From Magnetovibrio sp. PR-2 (GTDB lineage: Bacteria > Pseudomonadota > Alphaproteobacteria > Rhodospirillales > Magnetovibrionaceae): DNA of 64,000 bases. The position numbers and the translations under genes are program-made. Under the pieces are notes generated by a model. The model was not told the DNA's origin. It saw nothing but the letters and a program-made list of their open reading frames with translations, and made no database searches. The DNA is taken from positions 1 through 64,000 of the forward strand of contig NZ_JBAHUR010000006.1 in NCBI RefSeq assembly GCF_036689815.1. The letters are read 5' to 3'. Of this stretch, positions 33,768 through 42,819 are shown one piece after another; position 1 is the first letter of the stretch; every line of letters begins with the position of its first letter.

Positions 33768-35615
33768 ATGGCGACGCGCGCGCACAAGATAGCCCAACAC
33801 ATTGACACGTGGGCGAAACAACATCCGCAAGGTGCTTTGACGGGCACACTCGTGGGCAGCGCCCTTGTGCTCTTGTGCACCGTTATGGCTGTGTTGGCAT
33901 TGTTCAGTGGCCCCATTGGCGTAGACATCTTGGACCGCTTCCCCGGCACGACCCTTTCGCGCTTAGCCGTGTTGCAAGGGGCGGCCAGCCTCGGGGTTTT
34001 GAGTTTTGCCGCGCTGGCAGTCTTTGTCGTGAACTGGGGCGAAGCACCCAAGGTCCTGAAAGTCCTATATCTCAGCCGTTGGGCAGAGAGAATTGCGCAC
34101 CGCCTGGCACGCGGGTTTTCAGAAGGTTCAACCGCAGCTTTTTGGGGGGCCATTGGGCTGGTCGCTGTTTGGGTCAATGTCGAGATGCTGGTGCGCTTGC
34201 CCATCGTCGCGTGTTTAGAACCCGACACAGTTGGCTATCTGCAGCCCAGCGCGATCCGGTCTTCGGGCTACATGTTCTTTTTGGACGCCATTGTCACGCT
34301 GACGGGGGATATGAAGTGGATTTATCCGGTTCAGTTGAACCTGATGCTGTTGAGTTTTGCCACCCTTGGGTTGAGCGTGCGCCGGGTTGTCGGAAGCTTT
34401 GGGGCGGGCTTGATCGTCGCGTTGATACCGATGGTGAGCTCCGGTTTGTTGATCTTGGCGCCGGCCGTGATGAGTGAAGCGCTGTTCGCGGCACTGATCT
34501 GTTTCCACCTTGCGGGCGTTTTATGGGCGCTGCGCAGCCCTTCGTGGATTGTACTGTTGGGCGTTGGCCTCACATTGGGTTTGATGATTGTTGTTCGCCC
34601 CAACGGCATTTCGTTTATGGTCACAGGCCTGATGCTGATGTGGATGCTGCGCCATGTCTGGCGGCGGGTCGTTTTGGCGCTGGCCCTTCCGTTGATTGTC
34701 ATTATTGGAGCCCAAGGGCTTTACCACCATTATAATTATGCCTTCTTCGGTTTGCACAAGTTTGGGGCCATTTCCCTGTCAGGCAATTTCGCACCTTTGA
34801 TCCGAGCGGATATGGGCAGTGCCAATCCGGAACTGGCTGCACAGTTGGAACAAAAGCTGGCGCATTACAGCCGCGACTTCCCCCCGTTTTCTGAGCGTGG
34901 GTACCCCTTCGAAATGGCCAAGGTTGCGGAGCTGACTACGGTTGGGGCGATTTACCGGATCATCTTGCCGTCTGTGCGCACACATCTGGATCTGGCAGAG
35001 CCCAAAGCGGTGGCGTTCGAATACGATCCCCGCATATCGCAAATCACCGGCGATTTGGCGAAAAGTGCGGTTCTGAACGATCCCTTGGGCGCGGTCCAAA
35101 TTGTATCGAGCAATTTCATCAGCGCTTGGAACAAGAGCCTCCCGATCCGGGTGCCCATGGCCCAGTATTTCTCTCGATGCGCCACCATGAACACGGATGT
35201 TTATGCGCAACACGCGGAACTGATCTCCGGAGCAGGTGGGGGCGGCACTTTGATTGAGGCGGATACGCTTTTAGCTCTCAGCACGACCGGTCAAGAAGGT
35301 TTGCGCTTGATCGAATGGCCGCGCCTCGTGTTGGGGGCCTTCCAAAAGGGGCTGGCCTATCTCGCGCTGATGGTATCGATTTGGTTTTGTTGGCAGATTT
35401 TGCGGTTTCGGGGCTGGGGACAAGGCGATGTTCTTGCGGGGGCGGTGCTCAGCATCAGCGTGCTGGCTGGCTACGGTTTGATCAGCCTCGGCAATACGGC
35501 TTTCACCCGTTATACGGTGGTGTTTGACCCTGTCTTGATCGCGCTGCTTGTCGTGTTTGCTGTAAACAGTTTTAAATCATTGTATTTATTGAATAAAAAT
35601 AACTCTGCGTGTTGA
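33768..35615 (+). CDS. Polytopic GT-C-like membrane glycosyltransferase
   Basis: The 615-residue protein has about 11-12 hydrophobic segments and a large hydrophilic loop at about 345-515. After the early helices comes an acidic EPDTVGYLQPSAI motif, at the position where GT-C enzymes (GT39/ArnT type) carry catalytic acidic residues. The long hydrophilic part would lie in the periplasm. It could transfer a sugar from a polyprenyl-phosphate donor to the growing polysaccharide or a protein. The family match is structural by pattern only. An Asn/Lys-rich last ten residues ends the chain. Confidence 0.65.
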   Translation: MATRAHKIAQHIDTWAKQHPQGALTGTLVGSALVLLCTVMAVLALFSGPIGVDILDRFPGTTLSRLAVLQGAASLGVLSFAALAVFVVNWGEAPKVLKVLYLSRWAERIAHRLARGFSEGSTAAFWGAIGLVAVWVNVEMLVRLPIVACLEPDTVGYLQPSAIRSSGYMFFLDAIVTLTGDMKWIYPVQLNLMLLSFATLGLSVRRVVGSFGAGLIVALIPMVSSGLLILAPAVMSEALFAALICFHLAGVLWALRSPSWIVLLGVGLTLGLMIVVRPNGISFMVTGLMLMWMLRHVWRRVVLALALPLIVIIGAQGLYHHYNYAFFGLHKFGAISLSGNFAPLIRADMGSANPELAAQLEQKLAHYSRDFPPFSERGYPFEMAKVAELTTVGAIYRIILPSVRTHLDLAEPKAVAFEYDPRISQITGDLAKSAVLNDPLGAVQIVSSNFISAWNKSLPIRVPMAQYFSRCATMNTDVYAQHAELISGAGGGGTLIEADTLLALSTTGQEGLRLIEWPRLVLGAFQKGLAYLALMVSIWFCWQILRFRGWGQGDVLAGAVLSISVLAGYGLISLGNTAFTRYTVVFDPVLIALLVVFAVNSFKSLYLLNKNNSAC

Positions 35616-35650
35616 GGCTTGCGCAACGAATCCGTTCTCATGTATATTGC

Positions 35651-35665
35651 GTTCATAATGTGAAC
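35651..35665. promoter_or_regulatory. Inverted repeat in the promoter region of the EPS regulator gene
   Basis: GTTCA-TAATG-TGAAC lies 21 bp upstream of the MarR-type gene. A TATATT (35643-35648) with TTGCGC 18 bp before it could form a weak promoter overlapping the site. It is a candidate autoregulatory operator. Confidence 0.4.
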
Positions 35666-35685
35666 ATGCAGGGACTGCAGATGCC

Positions 35686-36330
35686 ATGACGGATTCTCGA
35701 GAATCCCAAAACAGCGTTAATTTCGGCGATCAGGCGACTTTGGATTTGCTTTCTACGCTGGAAGAAGATCAGCACGTTTCGCAACGCAGCCTGGCCACCC
35801 GTATGGGCGTTGCGCTTGGTATGGCCAACGGCTTATTGAAGCGTTCTGTGCGAAAGGGACTGATCAAAGTCCAGCAGGCGCCCGCTAAGCGGTATGCCTA
35901 CTATGTGACCCCACAGGGGTTTGCTGAAAAAAGCCGTCTTGTTGCGGACTATCTGGCGGCCTCGCTCAGCTTTTTTCGCAAGGGGCGAAACGAGTATACG
36001 GCTTTGTTCGAAGAGTTGCTGCGTCAAAACAAGAAAAAGGCCGTTTTGTACGGTGCCGGAGAGTTGGCGGAAATCGCCATGCTGTCTGCACAAGAGACTG
36101 GCTTTGAGCTGGTCGGTGTCGTTGCTGAAGGCTCCAATCAATCTGAAATGTGCGGATTGAAGGTGGTGCAGAACGCTGACGAAGTCGATGCGGATGCATT
36201 GGTTATCACATGTCGCGAACAGCCCCAGCAGGTCTATGACGACATGTGCAAGGTAATGGGCAAGGACACGATTTATGCGGTGCCCCTGTTGCATGTCCGC
36301 CAACAAGCACCTGAGGAGGACAAGCCATGA
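35686..36330 (+). CDS. EPS-associated MarR-type winged-helix regulator
   Basis: The 214-residue protein has an N-terminal winged HTH (about 15-80: ATLDLLSTLEEDQHVSQRSL, then RMGVALGMANGLLKRSVRKG and the wing AYYVTPQGFAEKSRL), typical of MarR-family regulators found in exopolysaccharide loci. The second half (about 115-205) is Rossmann-like, KAVLYGAGELAEIAMLSAQE then LVGVVAEGS, and resembles a CoA/nucleotide-binding sensor. Its stop overlaps the NusG-like gene start by four bases (ATGA), so the two are translationally coupled. Confidence 0.85.
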   Translation: MTDSRESQNSVNFGDQATLDLLSTLEEDQHVSQRSLATRMGVALGMANGLLKRSVRKGLIKVQQAPAKRYAYYVTPQGFAEKSRLVADYLAASLSFFRKGRNEYTALFEELLRQNKKKAVLYGAGELAEIAMLSAQETGFELVGVVAEGSNQSEMCGLKVVQNADEVDADALVITCREQPQQVYDDMCKVMGKDTIYAVPLLHVRQQAPEEDKP

Positions 36331-36827
36331 CGAAATGGTATGTCGTCCGCGTCAAAACCTCATATGAAGACCGGGCTTCGTGGCACCTGAGGAACCAGGA
36401 CTTTAAAGTCTACTTGCCCAAGTACCGCAAGACCGTCCGCCATGCGCGCAAAACCCAGTCAGTCTTGCGTCCGGTGTTCCCGGGGTATTTATTTGTGAAC
36501 ATGGATACGGCCTCTCAGCCTTGGCGCTCCATCAACGGCACGGTTGGCGTTTTGTCCTTAGTGCAGTTCGGCCCCCACCCGCAATCGATCGACGGCTCTA
36601 TCGTCGATATGATCCGACGGCGTGAAGACATTGATGGCGTGATTTCCATTGCGCCTGAAGGTCTGAAAAAAGGCGACAACATGCGTGTGCTGGAAGGTGC
36701 GTTTGCCGATCATACAGCCCTGTTGGAAGAAGTCTGCGACGACAAGCGCGTCATTTTGCTTTTGGATTTGATGGGCCGCGAAGTCCGGGTTCATGCCTCT
36801 TCGGAAACGCTGGCCAAAGTTTCTTAA
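36327..36827 (+). CDS. NusG/RfaH-type transcription antitermination factor
   Basis: The 166-residue protein has an NGN domain (MTKWYVVRVKTSYEDRASWH, VYLPKYRKTVRHARKTQSVL, PVFPGYLFVNMD) and a C-terminal KOW-like domain (EGLKKGDNMRVLEGAFADH, VILLLDLMGREVRVHAS). Its sequence is closer to the specialised RfaH/LoaP type than to housekeeping NusG, and its place at the head of a polysaccharide operon fits a role in reading through this long locus. I did not find an exact ops element (GGCGGTAGCGT) in the EPS part of the window. Confidence 0.9.
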   Translation: MTKWYVVRVKTSYEDRASWHLRNQDFKVYLPKYRKTVRHARKTQSVLRPVFPGYLFVNMDTASQPWRSINGTVGVLSLVQFGPHPQSIDGSIVDMIRRREDIDGVISIAPEGLKKGDNMRVLEGAFADHTALLEEVCDDKRVILLLDLMGREVRVHASSETLAKVS

Positions 36828-36859
36828 ATTCCCTTAATTGCCGATAAAGTTGTCCGCTC

Positions 36860-38281
36860 ATGAGCACCATTGTTCCCGTTATTCTATCCGGCGGTTCTGG
36901 CACGCGCCTTTGGCCGATGTCTCGAACTTTGTACCCTAAACAACTTCAGTCTCTGTATTCCGATCAATCCATGTTGGTGGAAACTGCGGCGCGCGTTTCA
37001 GGTGACAATTTCGGGTCGCCTGTCGTGATCTGTAACGCGGAACACCGCTTCATCATTGCCGAACAATTGCACAAAGCAGGGATAAAACCGGCGTCCATCA
37101 TTTTGGAACCTGTTGGGCGCAACACGGCACCGGCAGCTGCTGTTGCTGCAGAAGTGTTGATGCAAGACGATCCGGATGCTTTGATGTTGTTGATGCCGTC
37201 CGATCATTTGATCACGAAACCAGATGTGTTTCTCAAGGCCTGTGCGCAGGCGCGGGCCGCTGCCGAAGACAAAGCGCTTGTGACGTTTGGCATTGTGCCC
37301 AAGGCTCCGGAAACGGGTTTTGGCTACATCCAAAAGGGCAGCGACTTAGACGCCTATGAAGGATGCTTTGCGGTTGACCGCTTTGTTGAAAAACCTGATC
37401 TGGCGACGGCTGAGCAGTATTTGCAACAGGGCGATTATTATTGGAACAGCGGCATTTTCTTGTTCAAAGCCCGTGATTATCTTGAAGAGCTGTCCCGCAG
37501 CCACCCGGATATGGTGGACTTGTGCAAGACAGCCGTCGTCGAAGGCCAGCGGGACATGGATTTCTTCCGCTTAGCTGAAAACCATTTTCACGACATCAAA
37601 GGCGATTCCATCGACTACGCCGTCATGGAAAAAACCGAACATGCCGCTATCGTTCCTGTGGATATGGGCTGGGACGATGTGGGCTCTTGGTCAGCACTTT
37701 GGGCCGTCGGGGACAAAGATGAAGACGGGAACATCTTGCTGGGTGACGTGATTGCTCACAATGTTCAAAGGTCTTATGTCCGCTCGTCCGGGCAACTGGT
37801 TGCCTCGTTGGGTGTGCGCGACACCATTGTGGTGGCGACCGACGACGTTGTTTTGGTCGCGGACAAGGACCACGCCCAAAATGTTAAGAACATCGTCAGC
37901 CAACTTCAAGACGAAGGGCGCGATGAACACATGCTCCACAAACGCGTCTATCGCCCTTGGGGGTGGTATCAGTGCATGGAGCAAGCAAACCATTTTCAGG
38001 TGAAACAGCTATCGATCAAACCTGGCGGAATTTTGAGCCTGCAAAGCCACAAGCACCGTTCTGAACACTGGGTCGTGGTTTCGGGACAGGCTTCGGTTGT
38101 GCGTGACGAGGAAGAGATTACCCTGGATGTGAACCAATCGACCTATATTCCCGCCAATGTGAAACACCGCCTGGAAAACAAGGCAGATCAACCACTTCGC
38201 ATCATTGAGGTGCAAACGGGCAGTTATTTGGGCGAAGACGATATCGAAAGATATGAAGATATATATGGACGATGTATGTAA
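36860..38281 (+). CDS. manC: Mannose-1-phosphate guanylyltransferase / mannose-6-phosphate isomerase
   Basis: This bifunctional type II enzyme of 473 residues makes GDP-mannose from mannose-1-phosphate and GTP and can isomerise fructose-6-phosphate. The N-terminal nucleotidyltransferase has PVILSGGSGTRLWPMSRTLYPKQ, the VEKP motif in DRFVEKPDL, and HAAIVPVDMGWDDVGSW. The C-terminal cupin domain (from about 360) has RPWGWY and SLQSHKHRSEHWVVVSGQA with metal-ligand His. It supplies the precursor for Gmd and Fcl on the opposite strand of the same locus. Confidence 0.96.
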   Translation: MSTIVPVILSGGSGTRLWPMSRTLYPKQLQSLYSDQSMLVETAARVSGDNFGSPVVICNAEHRFIIAEQLHKAGIKPASIILEPVGRNTAPAAAVAAEVLMQDDPDALMLLMPSDHLITKPDVFLKACAQARAAAEDKALVTFGIVPKAPETGFGYIQKGSDLDAYEGCFAVDRFVEKPDLATAEQYLQQGDYYWNSGIFLFKARDYLEELSRSHPDMVDLCKTAVVEGQRDMDFFRLAENHFHDIKGDSIDYAVMEKTEHAAIVPVDMGWDDVGSWSALWAVGDKDEDGNILLGDVIAHNVQRSYVRSSGQLVASLGVRDTIVVATDDVVLVADKDHAQNVKNIVSQLQDEGRDEHMLHKRVYRPWGWYQCMEQANHFQVKQLSIKPGGILSLQSHKHRSEHWVVVSGQASVVRDEEEITLDVNQSTYIPANVKHRLENKADQPLRIIEVQTGSYLGEDDIERYEDIYGRCM

Positions 38282-38346
38282 TTTAGGGTTTCATTAATGT
38301 GTTTCCCGAGAAACGGGAGTAAAAGGTATATGGGAGAGAAACTTTC

Positions 38347-39546
38347 ATGACATCAAATCACAAATTTCTGTCCTATGGTCGTCACTACGTCGATGAAGCC
38401 GACAGACGTGCCGTTGAGGACGTTTTGCGGGGCGATTGGCTAACGCAGGGTCAGACGGTCACGCGCTTCGAAGAAGCACTGGCTGAGCGCGTTGGCGCCA
38501 AATATGCGATATCCGTCACCAGCGGAACTGCGGCTTTGCATATTGCCATGCTCGCTTCGGGCATGAGCCCCCGCGACGTCAGTCTCACCAGTGCGTTTAC
38601 ATTTGTTGCGTCGGCCAACGCCGCTCTCTACTGTGGAGCGGACAGTGACCTTGGCGATATAGATATTGATACCCTCTGCCTTTCAAATGATGCAGTTGCT
38701 GCGTATGTCGACAAATCTTCATACGATGTGAAGACCATCGTCCCTGTTCACTATGGCGGTTTGAGCGTGAACGTCGGAGCCTTAAAAGATATCAGCCCCA
38801 AAAGTATCATCATCGAAGATGCAAGCCACAGCTTGGGCGGCGATGATGAACAGGGGCGGCCGATTGGCTCATGCGCCGATAGCGATATGGCGATTTTCTC
38901 ATTCCACCCGGTCAAGCCAATCACCACCGGTGACGGCGGAATGGTGACGACCAACGACAAAGAACTCTACAAGCGGTTGTTGCAGTTCAAAGGCCACGGC
39001 ATTGTGCGCGGCGATGATGTCGTCGACATCGAACAAGCCAGCGATGGGATTGACAGCGCGCCTTGGTATTACGAGCAACAGGTGTTGGGCTACAATTATC
39101 GTATGACCGATATCCAAGCCGCCCTGGGTTTGTCGCAGTTGGGTAAACTAGATACCTTCACCAAACGCCGTCGAGAAATTGCAAAATATTACGACCAGTG
39201 TTTTGGCGATCTCATCCACATGCGTCCTGCGCAAAACCGACCGGAGTACCGCGAACGCTCATCGCATCATCTGTATGTCGGCCTGTTCGATTTTGAAGGA
39301 CTGGGCTGCACCAAAACGCAGTTCATGAAAAAGCTGCGCGCAGATGGTGTCGGCACCCAGGTGCACTACATTCCGGTCTATCGTCATCCCTATCATCGCA
39401 AACGATTGGGAGACGTTGCCGAACACTTCCCCGGAACAGAGCAAGCCTACAACCAAGCTTTATCCCTGCCCATTTTCCCGTCCATGCGCGATGAAGATGT
39501 TGAGCATGTTGTTAAGGTTGTTCGTACGCATACAGGGGCGACATAA
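38347..39546 (+). CDS. PseC-like DegT/DnrJ/EryC1/StrS sugar aminotransferase
   Basis: This PLP-dependent nucleotide-sugar aminotransferase has 399 residues. The Schiff-base Lys is in FSFHPVKPITTGDGGMVTT. SVTSGTAALHIAML is the phosphate-binding segment, EDASHSLGG holds the ring-stacking and Asp residues, and GYNYRMTDIQAALGLSQL is the conserved dimer strand. The HPVK form and the opening FLSYGRHYVDEADRRAV resemble PseC, which makes a UDP-4-amino sugar, but no pseB is nearby. The substrate stays open. Confidence 0.9.
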   Translation: MTSNHKFLSYGRHYVDEADRRAVEDVLRGDWLTQGQTVTRFEEALAERVGAKYAISVTSGTAALHIAMLASGMSPRDVSLTSAFTFVASANAALYCGADSDLGDIDIDTLCLSNDAVAAYVDKSSYDVKTIVPVHYGGLSVNVGALKDISPKSIIIEDASHSLGGDDEQGRPIGSCADSDMAIFSFHPVKPITTGDGGMVTTNDKELYKRLLQFKGHGIVRGDDVVDIEQASDGIDSAPWYYEQQVLGYNYRMTDIQAALGLSQLGKLDTFTKRRREIAKYYDQCFGDLIHMRPAQNRPEYRERSSHHLYVGLFDFEGLGCTKTQFMKKLRADGVGTQVHYIPVYRHPYHRKRLGDVAEHFPGTEQAYNQALSLPIFPSMRDEDVEHVVKVVRTHTGAT

Positions 39547-39602
39547 GAGGGGGCTATTGCTCTACAACCGCCATCTTCGTGCCTGCGTTTCAGCCTTGCT
39601 AG

Positions 39603-40472
39603 TTATGAGGCAAAAGCATTTCGGAATCTACGCGCAACCTTAGAGGCAATGGCCTGAAGTGGCGGGAGTTGATCCGACAAGTGCTTGAAGACGTAATCTG
39701 AATCCACATAATGGCAACGGAAAACCATCCGTTCGGCACTCTCAATCTTGCCACCGCCGTGGATGCCCATGGTGTCGAAAATCACCAACGTTCCTGCAGG
39801 ACCTTCCACACAGTATTCATAGCTGTCATTGGGAGAACTGGCCAAGAATTCAAGTTTTTCAAGCATGGCGCGGTTCTCAGGGCTTTCAGCCAAGAACTCT
39901 TTTAGATGTTGGTCTTTGGTGTCCAGCAGTTCTGACAAAGCATTGTCATCATCACGACGTGTTGTGGTGGTTTTGCGTACAGATGCAACGTGGGCATTGG
40001 CAATGTGTTGGCTATAGGGAACATAGCGAAAAGCAGCATTGGATTTGTCGCAGTCGGTTAGATAGATGAATGCCTTAAGGCATTTCTGACCGTCGAAATT
40101 GTCAAAGTGGAGCGGGAACAACTCGCCATCATGTGGCGGTTGGGAATAATCGCAGATCATCTGCGCCAAGCCATACCCATCACCTAAGAAGCCTTTGGCG
40201 ATTTCATCAATACCGCAGCTTTCCAAAGCCTTTTGCGAGGCTGAAAGTTTGTCCCAAGCATTGTGCTCATCCAAGTTGCATGGGGCCGCCGCAATGCGGC
40301 AGTTTGGACCGTCACGAAAGTACTTCAGATAAGGTTCGTCCGCATCCATCAACTCCCGTCCTTGGGCCTTTAAAGCCTCAACGATTTGCGTGTCGAAAAA
40401 ACCAGGGAAAGAAATAATTCCCTTGGTGTTCAAAGTTGAAACGAGCTGTTCTACGTCACCAAGAACGGACAT
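39603..40472 (-). CDS. Phytanoyl-CoA dioxygenase (PhyH) family protein
   Basis: The 289-residue protein is predicted to be an Fe(II)/2-oxoglutarate oxygenase. The facial-triad pattern is visible: H122-x-D124 in LHFDNFDG, a distal His238 in GIHGGGK, and a 2-oxoglutarate-binding Arg in ERMVFRCHYV. The opening GIISFPGFFDTQIVEALK is the usual PhyH start. In a polysaccharide locus it could hydroxylate a sugar, lipid carrier or amino-sugar substituent. It is the last gene of the minus-strand gt-gmd-fcl-ligase run, 112 bp after the ligase gene. Confidence 0.85.
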   Translation of the reverse strand: MSVLGDVEQLVSTLNTKGIISFPGFFDTQIVEALKAQGRELMDADEPYLKYFRDGPNCRIAAAPCNLDEHNAWDKLSASQKALESCGIDEIAKGFLGDGYGLAQMICDYSQPPHDGELFPLHFDNFDGQKCLKAFIYLTDCDKSNAAFRYVPYSQHIANAHVASVRKTTTTRRDDDNALSELLDTKDQHLKEFLAESPENRAMLEKLEFLASSPNDSYEYCVEGPAGTLVIFDTMGIHGGGKIESAERMVFRCHYVDSDYVFKHLSDQLPPLQAIASKVARRFRNAFAS

Positions 40473-40559
40473 GAAGTGATCTCCTGCATTGCATCACGAT
40501 GGGCGAATTCTATCCCATGATTTGTGACATGTTAAACTTATTATCATGGCGCAAAATAA

Positions 40560-40568
40560 GGGGGGGGG
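40560..40568. repeat. G9 homopolymer tract
   Basis: Nine consecutive G lie in the 112-bp gap between the O-antigen ligase-like and PhyH-family genes. It could be a slippage-prone spacer, or a base-calling artefact. Confidence 0.6.
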
Positions 40569-40584
40569 AACGTGATGAAGACGA

Positions 40585-41853
40585 TTAACTTGCGACTTCG
40601 TTTGGAATCGTTTCAGGGTTGCGGAAAGATGTCACCAACGCAAAAAGCATGAAATATGTCAGAAGCCACCACGTTGACCAGATCGAAAAGTTGAACGATG
40701 CTGAGACCCAAAAGCCTGCACTGAGCGCTAAGATGGTGAGGCTTTCATGCATATTCCCATCGTGGTTTTTCAATGCCGATTTGACATGGGCCCACAATAC
40801 CATGGCCAAGAGAGACAACAAAGACATCAGCCCCGCCAATCCTGTTTCAGAATATATTTCCAAGAGCCAGTTGTGCGGATGGGACGGTATCAAGGGCAAA
40901 TTCCCCGGGGAAGCATCTCCGTCGGTGCCGGGCGTGAGGTTAATGGTATCGATGCCGCGACCGAACCACATGACTTCTTGGGTGTGTTCGAAAGTGAATT
41001 TCCAGATAATTTGACGGTGCGGATCAATCAGCCACGTCGGCAGATAGGCGTTGGGGGGGGACAAAAACGTTGGCCCGAAGTTCAGCAGCCAGACGAACAT
41101 GACGCAGACCAACAAGACTGCTGCTGCAAGGATCGGCATGCGGGCCCTTTGGTTTCTTAAACTGAAGACCGCTGCCAAGGTGAGCACGATACCGATCAAC
41201 CCCGCGATCGAAGCACGGTTTGACGTTTCGAAAATGACGATGCAGCACATTACCATTGCAGCGAGGCAGCTCGCAGTCCAGTTCTTTGGCAGCTTATAGG
41301 CAGCCCAGACCATGACGGGTGCTAAGCATAAGGTCGATGCGCCGTAAGACTTTAGCCAAAGATCCGGGCGCAACACGAGGTCGTGCTCGTTTCTCAAAAA
41401 CTCCATCAGCTCCGGCCAAAACCAGAAACTGATGCACGAAATCGCGGTGAGGGTGTTGGTAACGACAACAAGAGTCTTGAGTGCGAGCTCGCGATAACTT
41501 TTGTCGTGTCGCAAAAACGCCCAGATCAACGCGCATAGGGCAATGAACACAAAAGTTCTGGACCAGGTTTTAAAGGATTTGGTGATGTCCAGGCTTTCGA
41601 AGAAGCCAGGCAGCCATAGCAGAGCCGTGAGCACCATCAGCCCTTTGATAAGCGGTGTTCCCGCTTGCGCTACGCGGGAAAATACACCTGGAGTGCGCCA
41701 TGCAAAAACCAGCGTGCAGAGCAATGCCAGCGCCAAGTCAGCTTGCATCACGCTGCGTCCAAACATCATCAGCGGCACACCGGCACCGATCAAAAGAGCG
41801 GTAACCTTTGCAAGGTTGAGATTGCCGGTGTGAGTCTGTGTCATATCTCGCAT
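40585..41853 (-). CDS. O-antigen ligase / Wzy-type polymerase-like membrane protein
   Basis: The 422-residue protein has 10-12 hydrophobic helices and a Wzy_C-type signature in the large periplasmic loop, SHPHNWLLEIYSETGLAGL, with the conserved His-Asn and Glu-Gly spacing of WaaL/Wzy proteins. It may either polymerise repeat units or attach finished chains to lipid A core; sequence alone cannot decide. The coding region contains a C8 run (41053-41060, in FLSPPNAYL). It starts at ATG 41853 or 41844, just after fcl, in the minus-strand operon. Confidence 0.88.
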   Translation of the reverse strand: MRDMTQTHTGNLNLAKVTALLIGAGVPLMMFGRSVMQADLALALLCTLVFAWRTPGVFSRVAQAGTPLIKGLMVLTALLWLPGFFESLDITKSFKTWSRTFVFIALCALIWAFLRHDKSYRELALKTLVVVTNTLTAISCISFWFWPELMEFLRNEHDLVLRPDLWLKSYGASTLCLAPVMVWAAYKLPKNWTASCLAAMVMCCIVIFETSNRASIAGLIGIVLTLAAVFSLRNQRARMPILAAAVLLVCVMFVWLLNFGPTFLSPPNAYLPTWLIDPHRQIIWKFTFEHTQEVMWFGRGIDTINLTPGTDGDASPGNLPLIPSHPHNWLLEIYSETGLAGLMSLLSLLAMVLWAHVKSALKNHDGNMHESLTILALSAGFWVSASFNFSIWSTWWLLTYFMLFALVTSFRNPETIPNEVAS

Positions 41854-41865
41854 GGATTTCAGTGA

Positions 41866-42819
41866 TTAAGAGAGAGTGTTCTCTAGGTACCATTGATACG
41901 CGTTGACCATGCCGTCACGCAGCGATGTTTGCGACTTCCAGCCCATGTTATGAATGCGTGAGCAGTCCATCAACTTGCGTGGCGTACCATCGGGCTTATC
42001 CGTGTTGTAGGTGTAACCGCCATCATAGCCTGTTGCTTCGCCAATGATGTTGGCAAGCTCTTGAATGGTTGCTTCTATACCGCTGCCGATGTTGATGTGA
42101 TCGTGATCGGAATAGTGTTCCATCAAATAGACCAATCCATCGGCCAGGTCGTCAACAAACAAGAATTCTCGTTTCGGCGTGCCTGTGCCCCAGATTTCAA
42201 TATTTTGCTCGTCTTCGACTTTGGCACGATGGGCTTTGGCGATCAGTGCCGCAACCACATGGCTGGAAACCGGGTCGTAGTTGTCGCCGGGGCCATACAG
42301 GTTGGTCGGCATGGCGGAGATGTAATCGCAACCGTGTTGCTTGCGATAAGCTTGGCACAACTTGATGCCAGAAATTTTAGCAATGGCATACCATTCGTTG
42401 GTGGGCTCCAAGGGGCCGGTCAACAAAGCGTCTTCGGTCATGGGTTGGGGCGCCATCTTCGGATAGATGCAGGACGATCCCAAGAATAAGAGCTTCTCCA
42501 CCTTGTTTAAAAAGGCCGAATGAATGATGTTCGCCTCAATCATGAGGTTGTTGTAGATGAAGTCCGCAGGCCACGTATCGTTTGCATAGATGCCGCCAAC
42601 TTTCCCGGCAGCCAAAAAAATGGCGTCCGGGCGTTTGTCATGCACCCACTGTTCCACGGCCTCTTGGCGCAGCAAGTCCAGTTCGTTTCGATCCGCAGTG
42701 AGAACCTCGCAATCCAACTTGGACAGCTGCCGGACCAATGCCGAGCCGACCATGCCTTTGTGTCCGGCGACCCAGACACGTTTTCCTGCGAGAGAGTAGA
42801 CTTTATCCGTCATGGCCAA
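41866..42819 (-). CDS. fcl: GDP-L-fucose synthase
   Basis: Fcl epimerises and reduces GDP-4-keto-6-deoxy-mannose to GDP-L-fucose. The 317-residue SDR-type protein has the NADP Rossmann motif [16 protein letters not shown], catalytic GSSCIYP and YAIAKISG (Tyr-x-x-x-Lys), and the expected [14 protein letters not shown] segment. It overlaps the end of gmd by 17 bp (or 11 bp from the next ATG at 42813), consistent with coupled translation and with Gmd and Fcl acting in series. Confidence 0.96.
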   Translation of the reverse strand: MAMTDKVYSLAGKRVWVAGHKGMVGSALVRQLSKLDCEVLTADRNELDLLRQEAVEQWVHDKRPDAIFLAAGKVGGIYANDTWPADFIYNNLMIEANIIHSAFLNKVEKLLFLGSSCIYPKMAPQPMTEDALLTGPLEPTNEWYAIAKISGIKLCQAYRKQHGCDYISAMPTNLYGPGDNYDPVSSHVVAALIAKAHRAKVEDEQNIEIWGTGTPKREFLFVDDLADGLVYLMEHYSDHDHINIGSGIEATIQELANIIGEATGYDGGYTYNTDKPDGTPRKLMDCSRIHNMGWKSQTSLRDGMVNAYQWYLENTLS

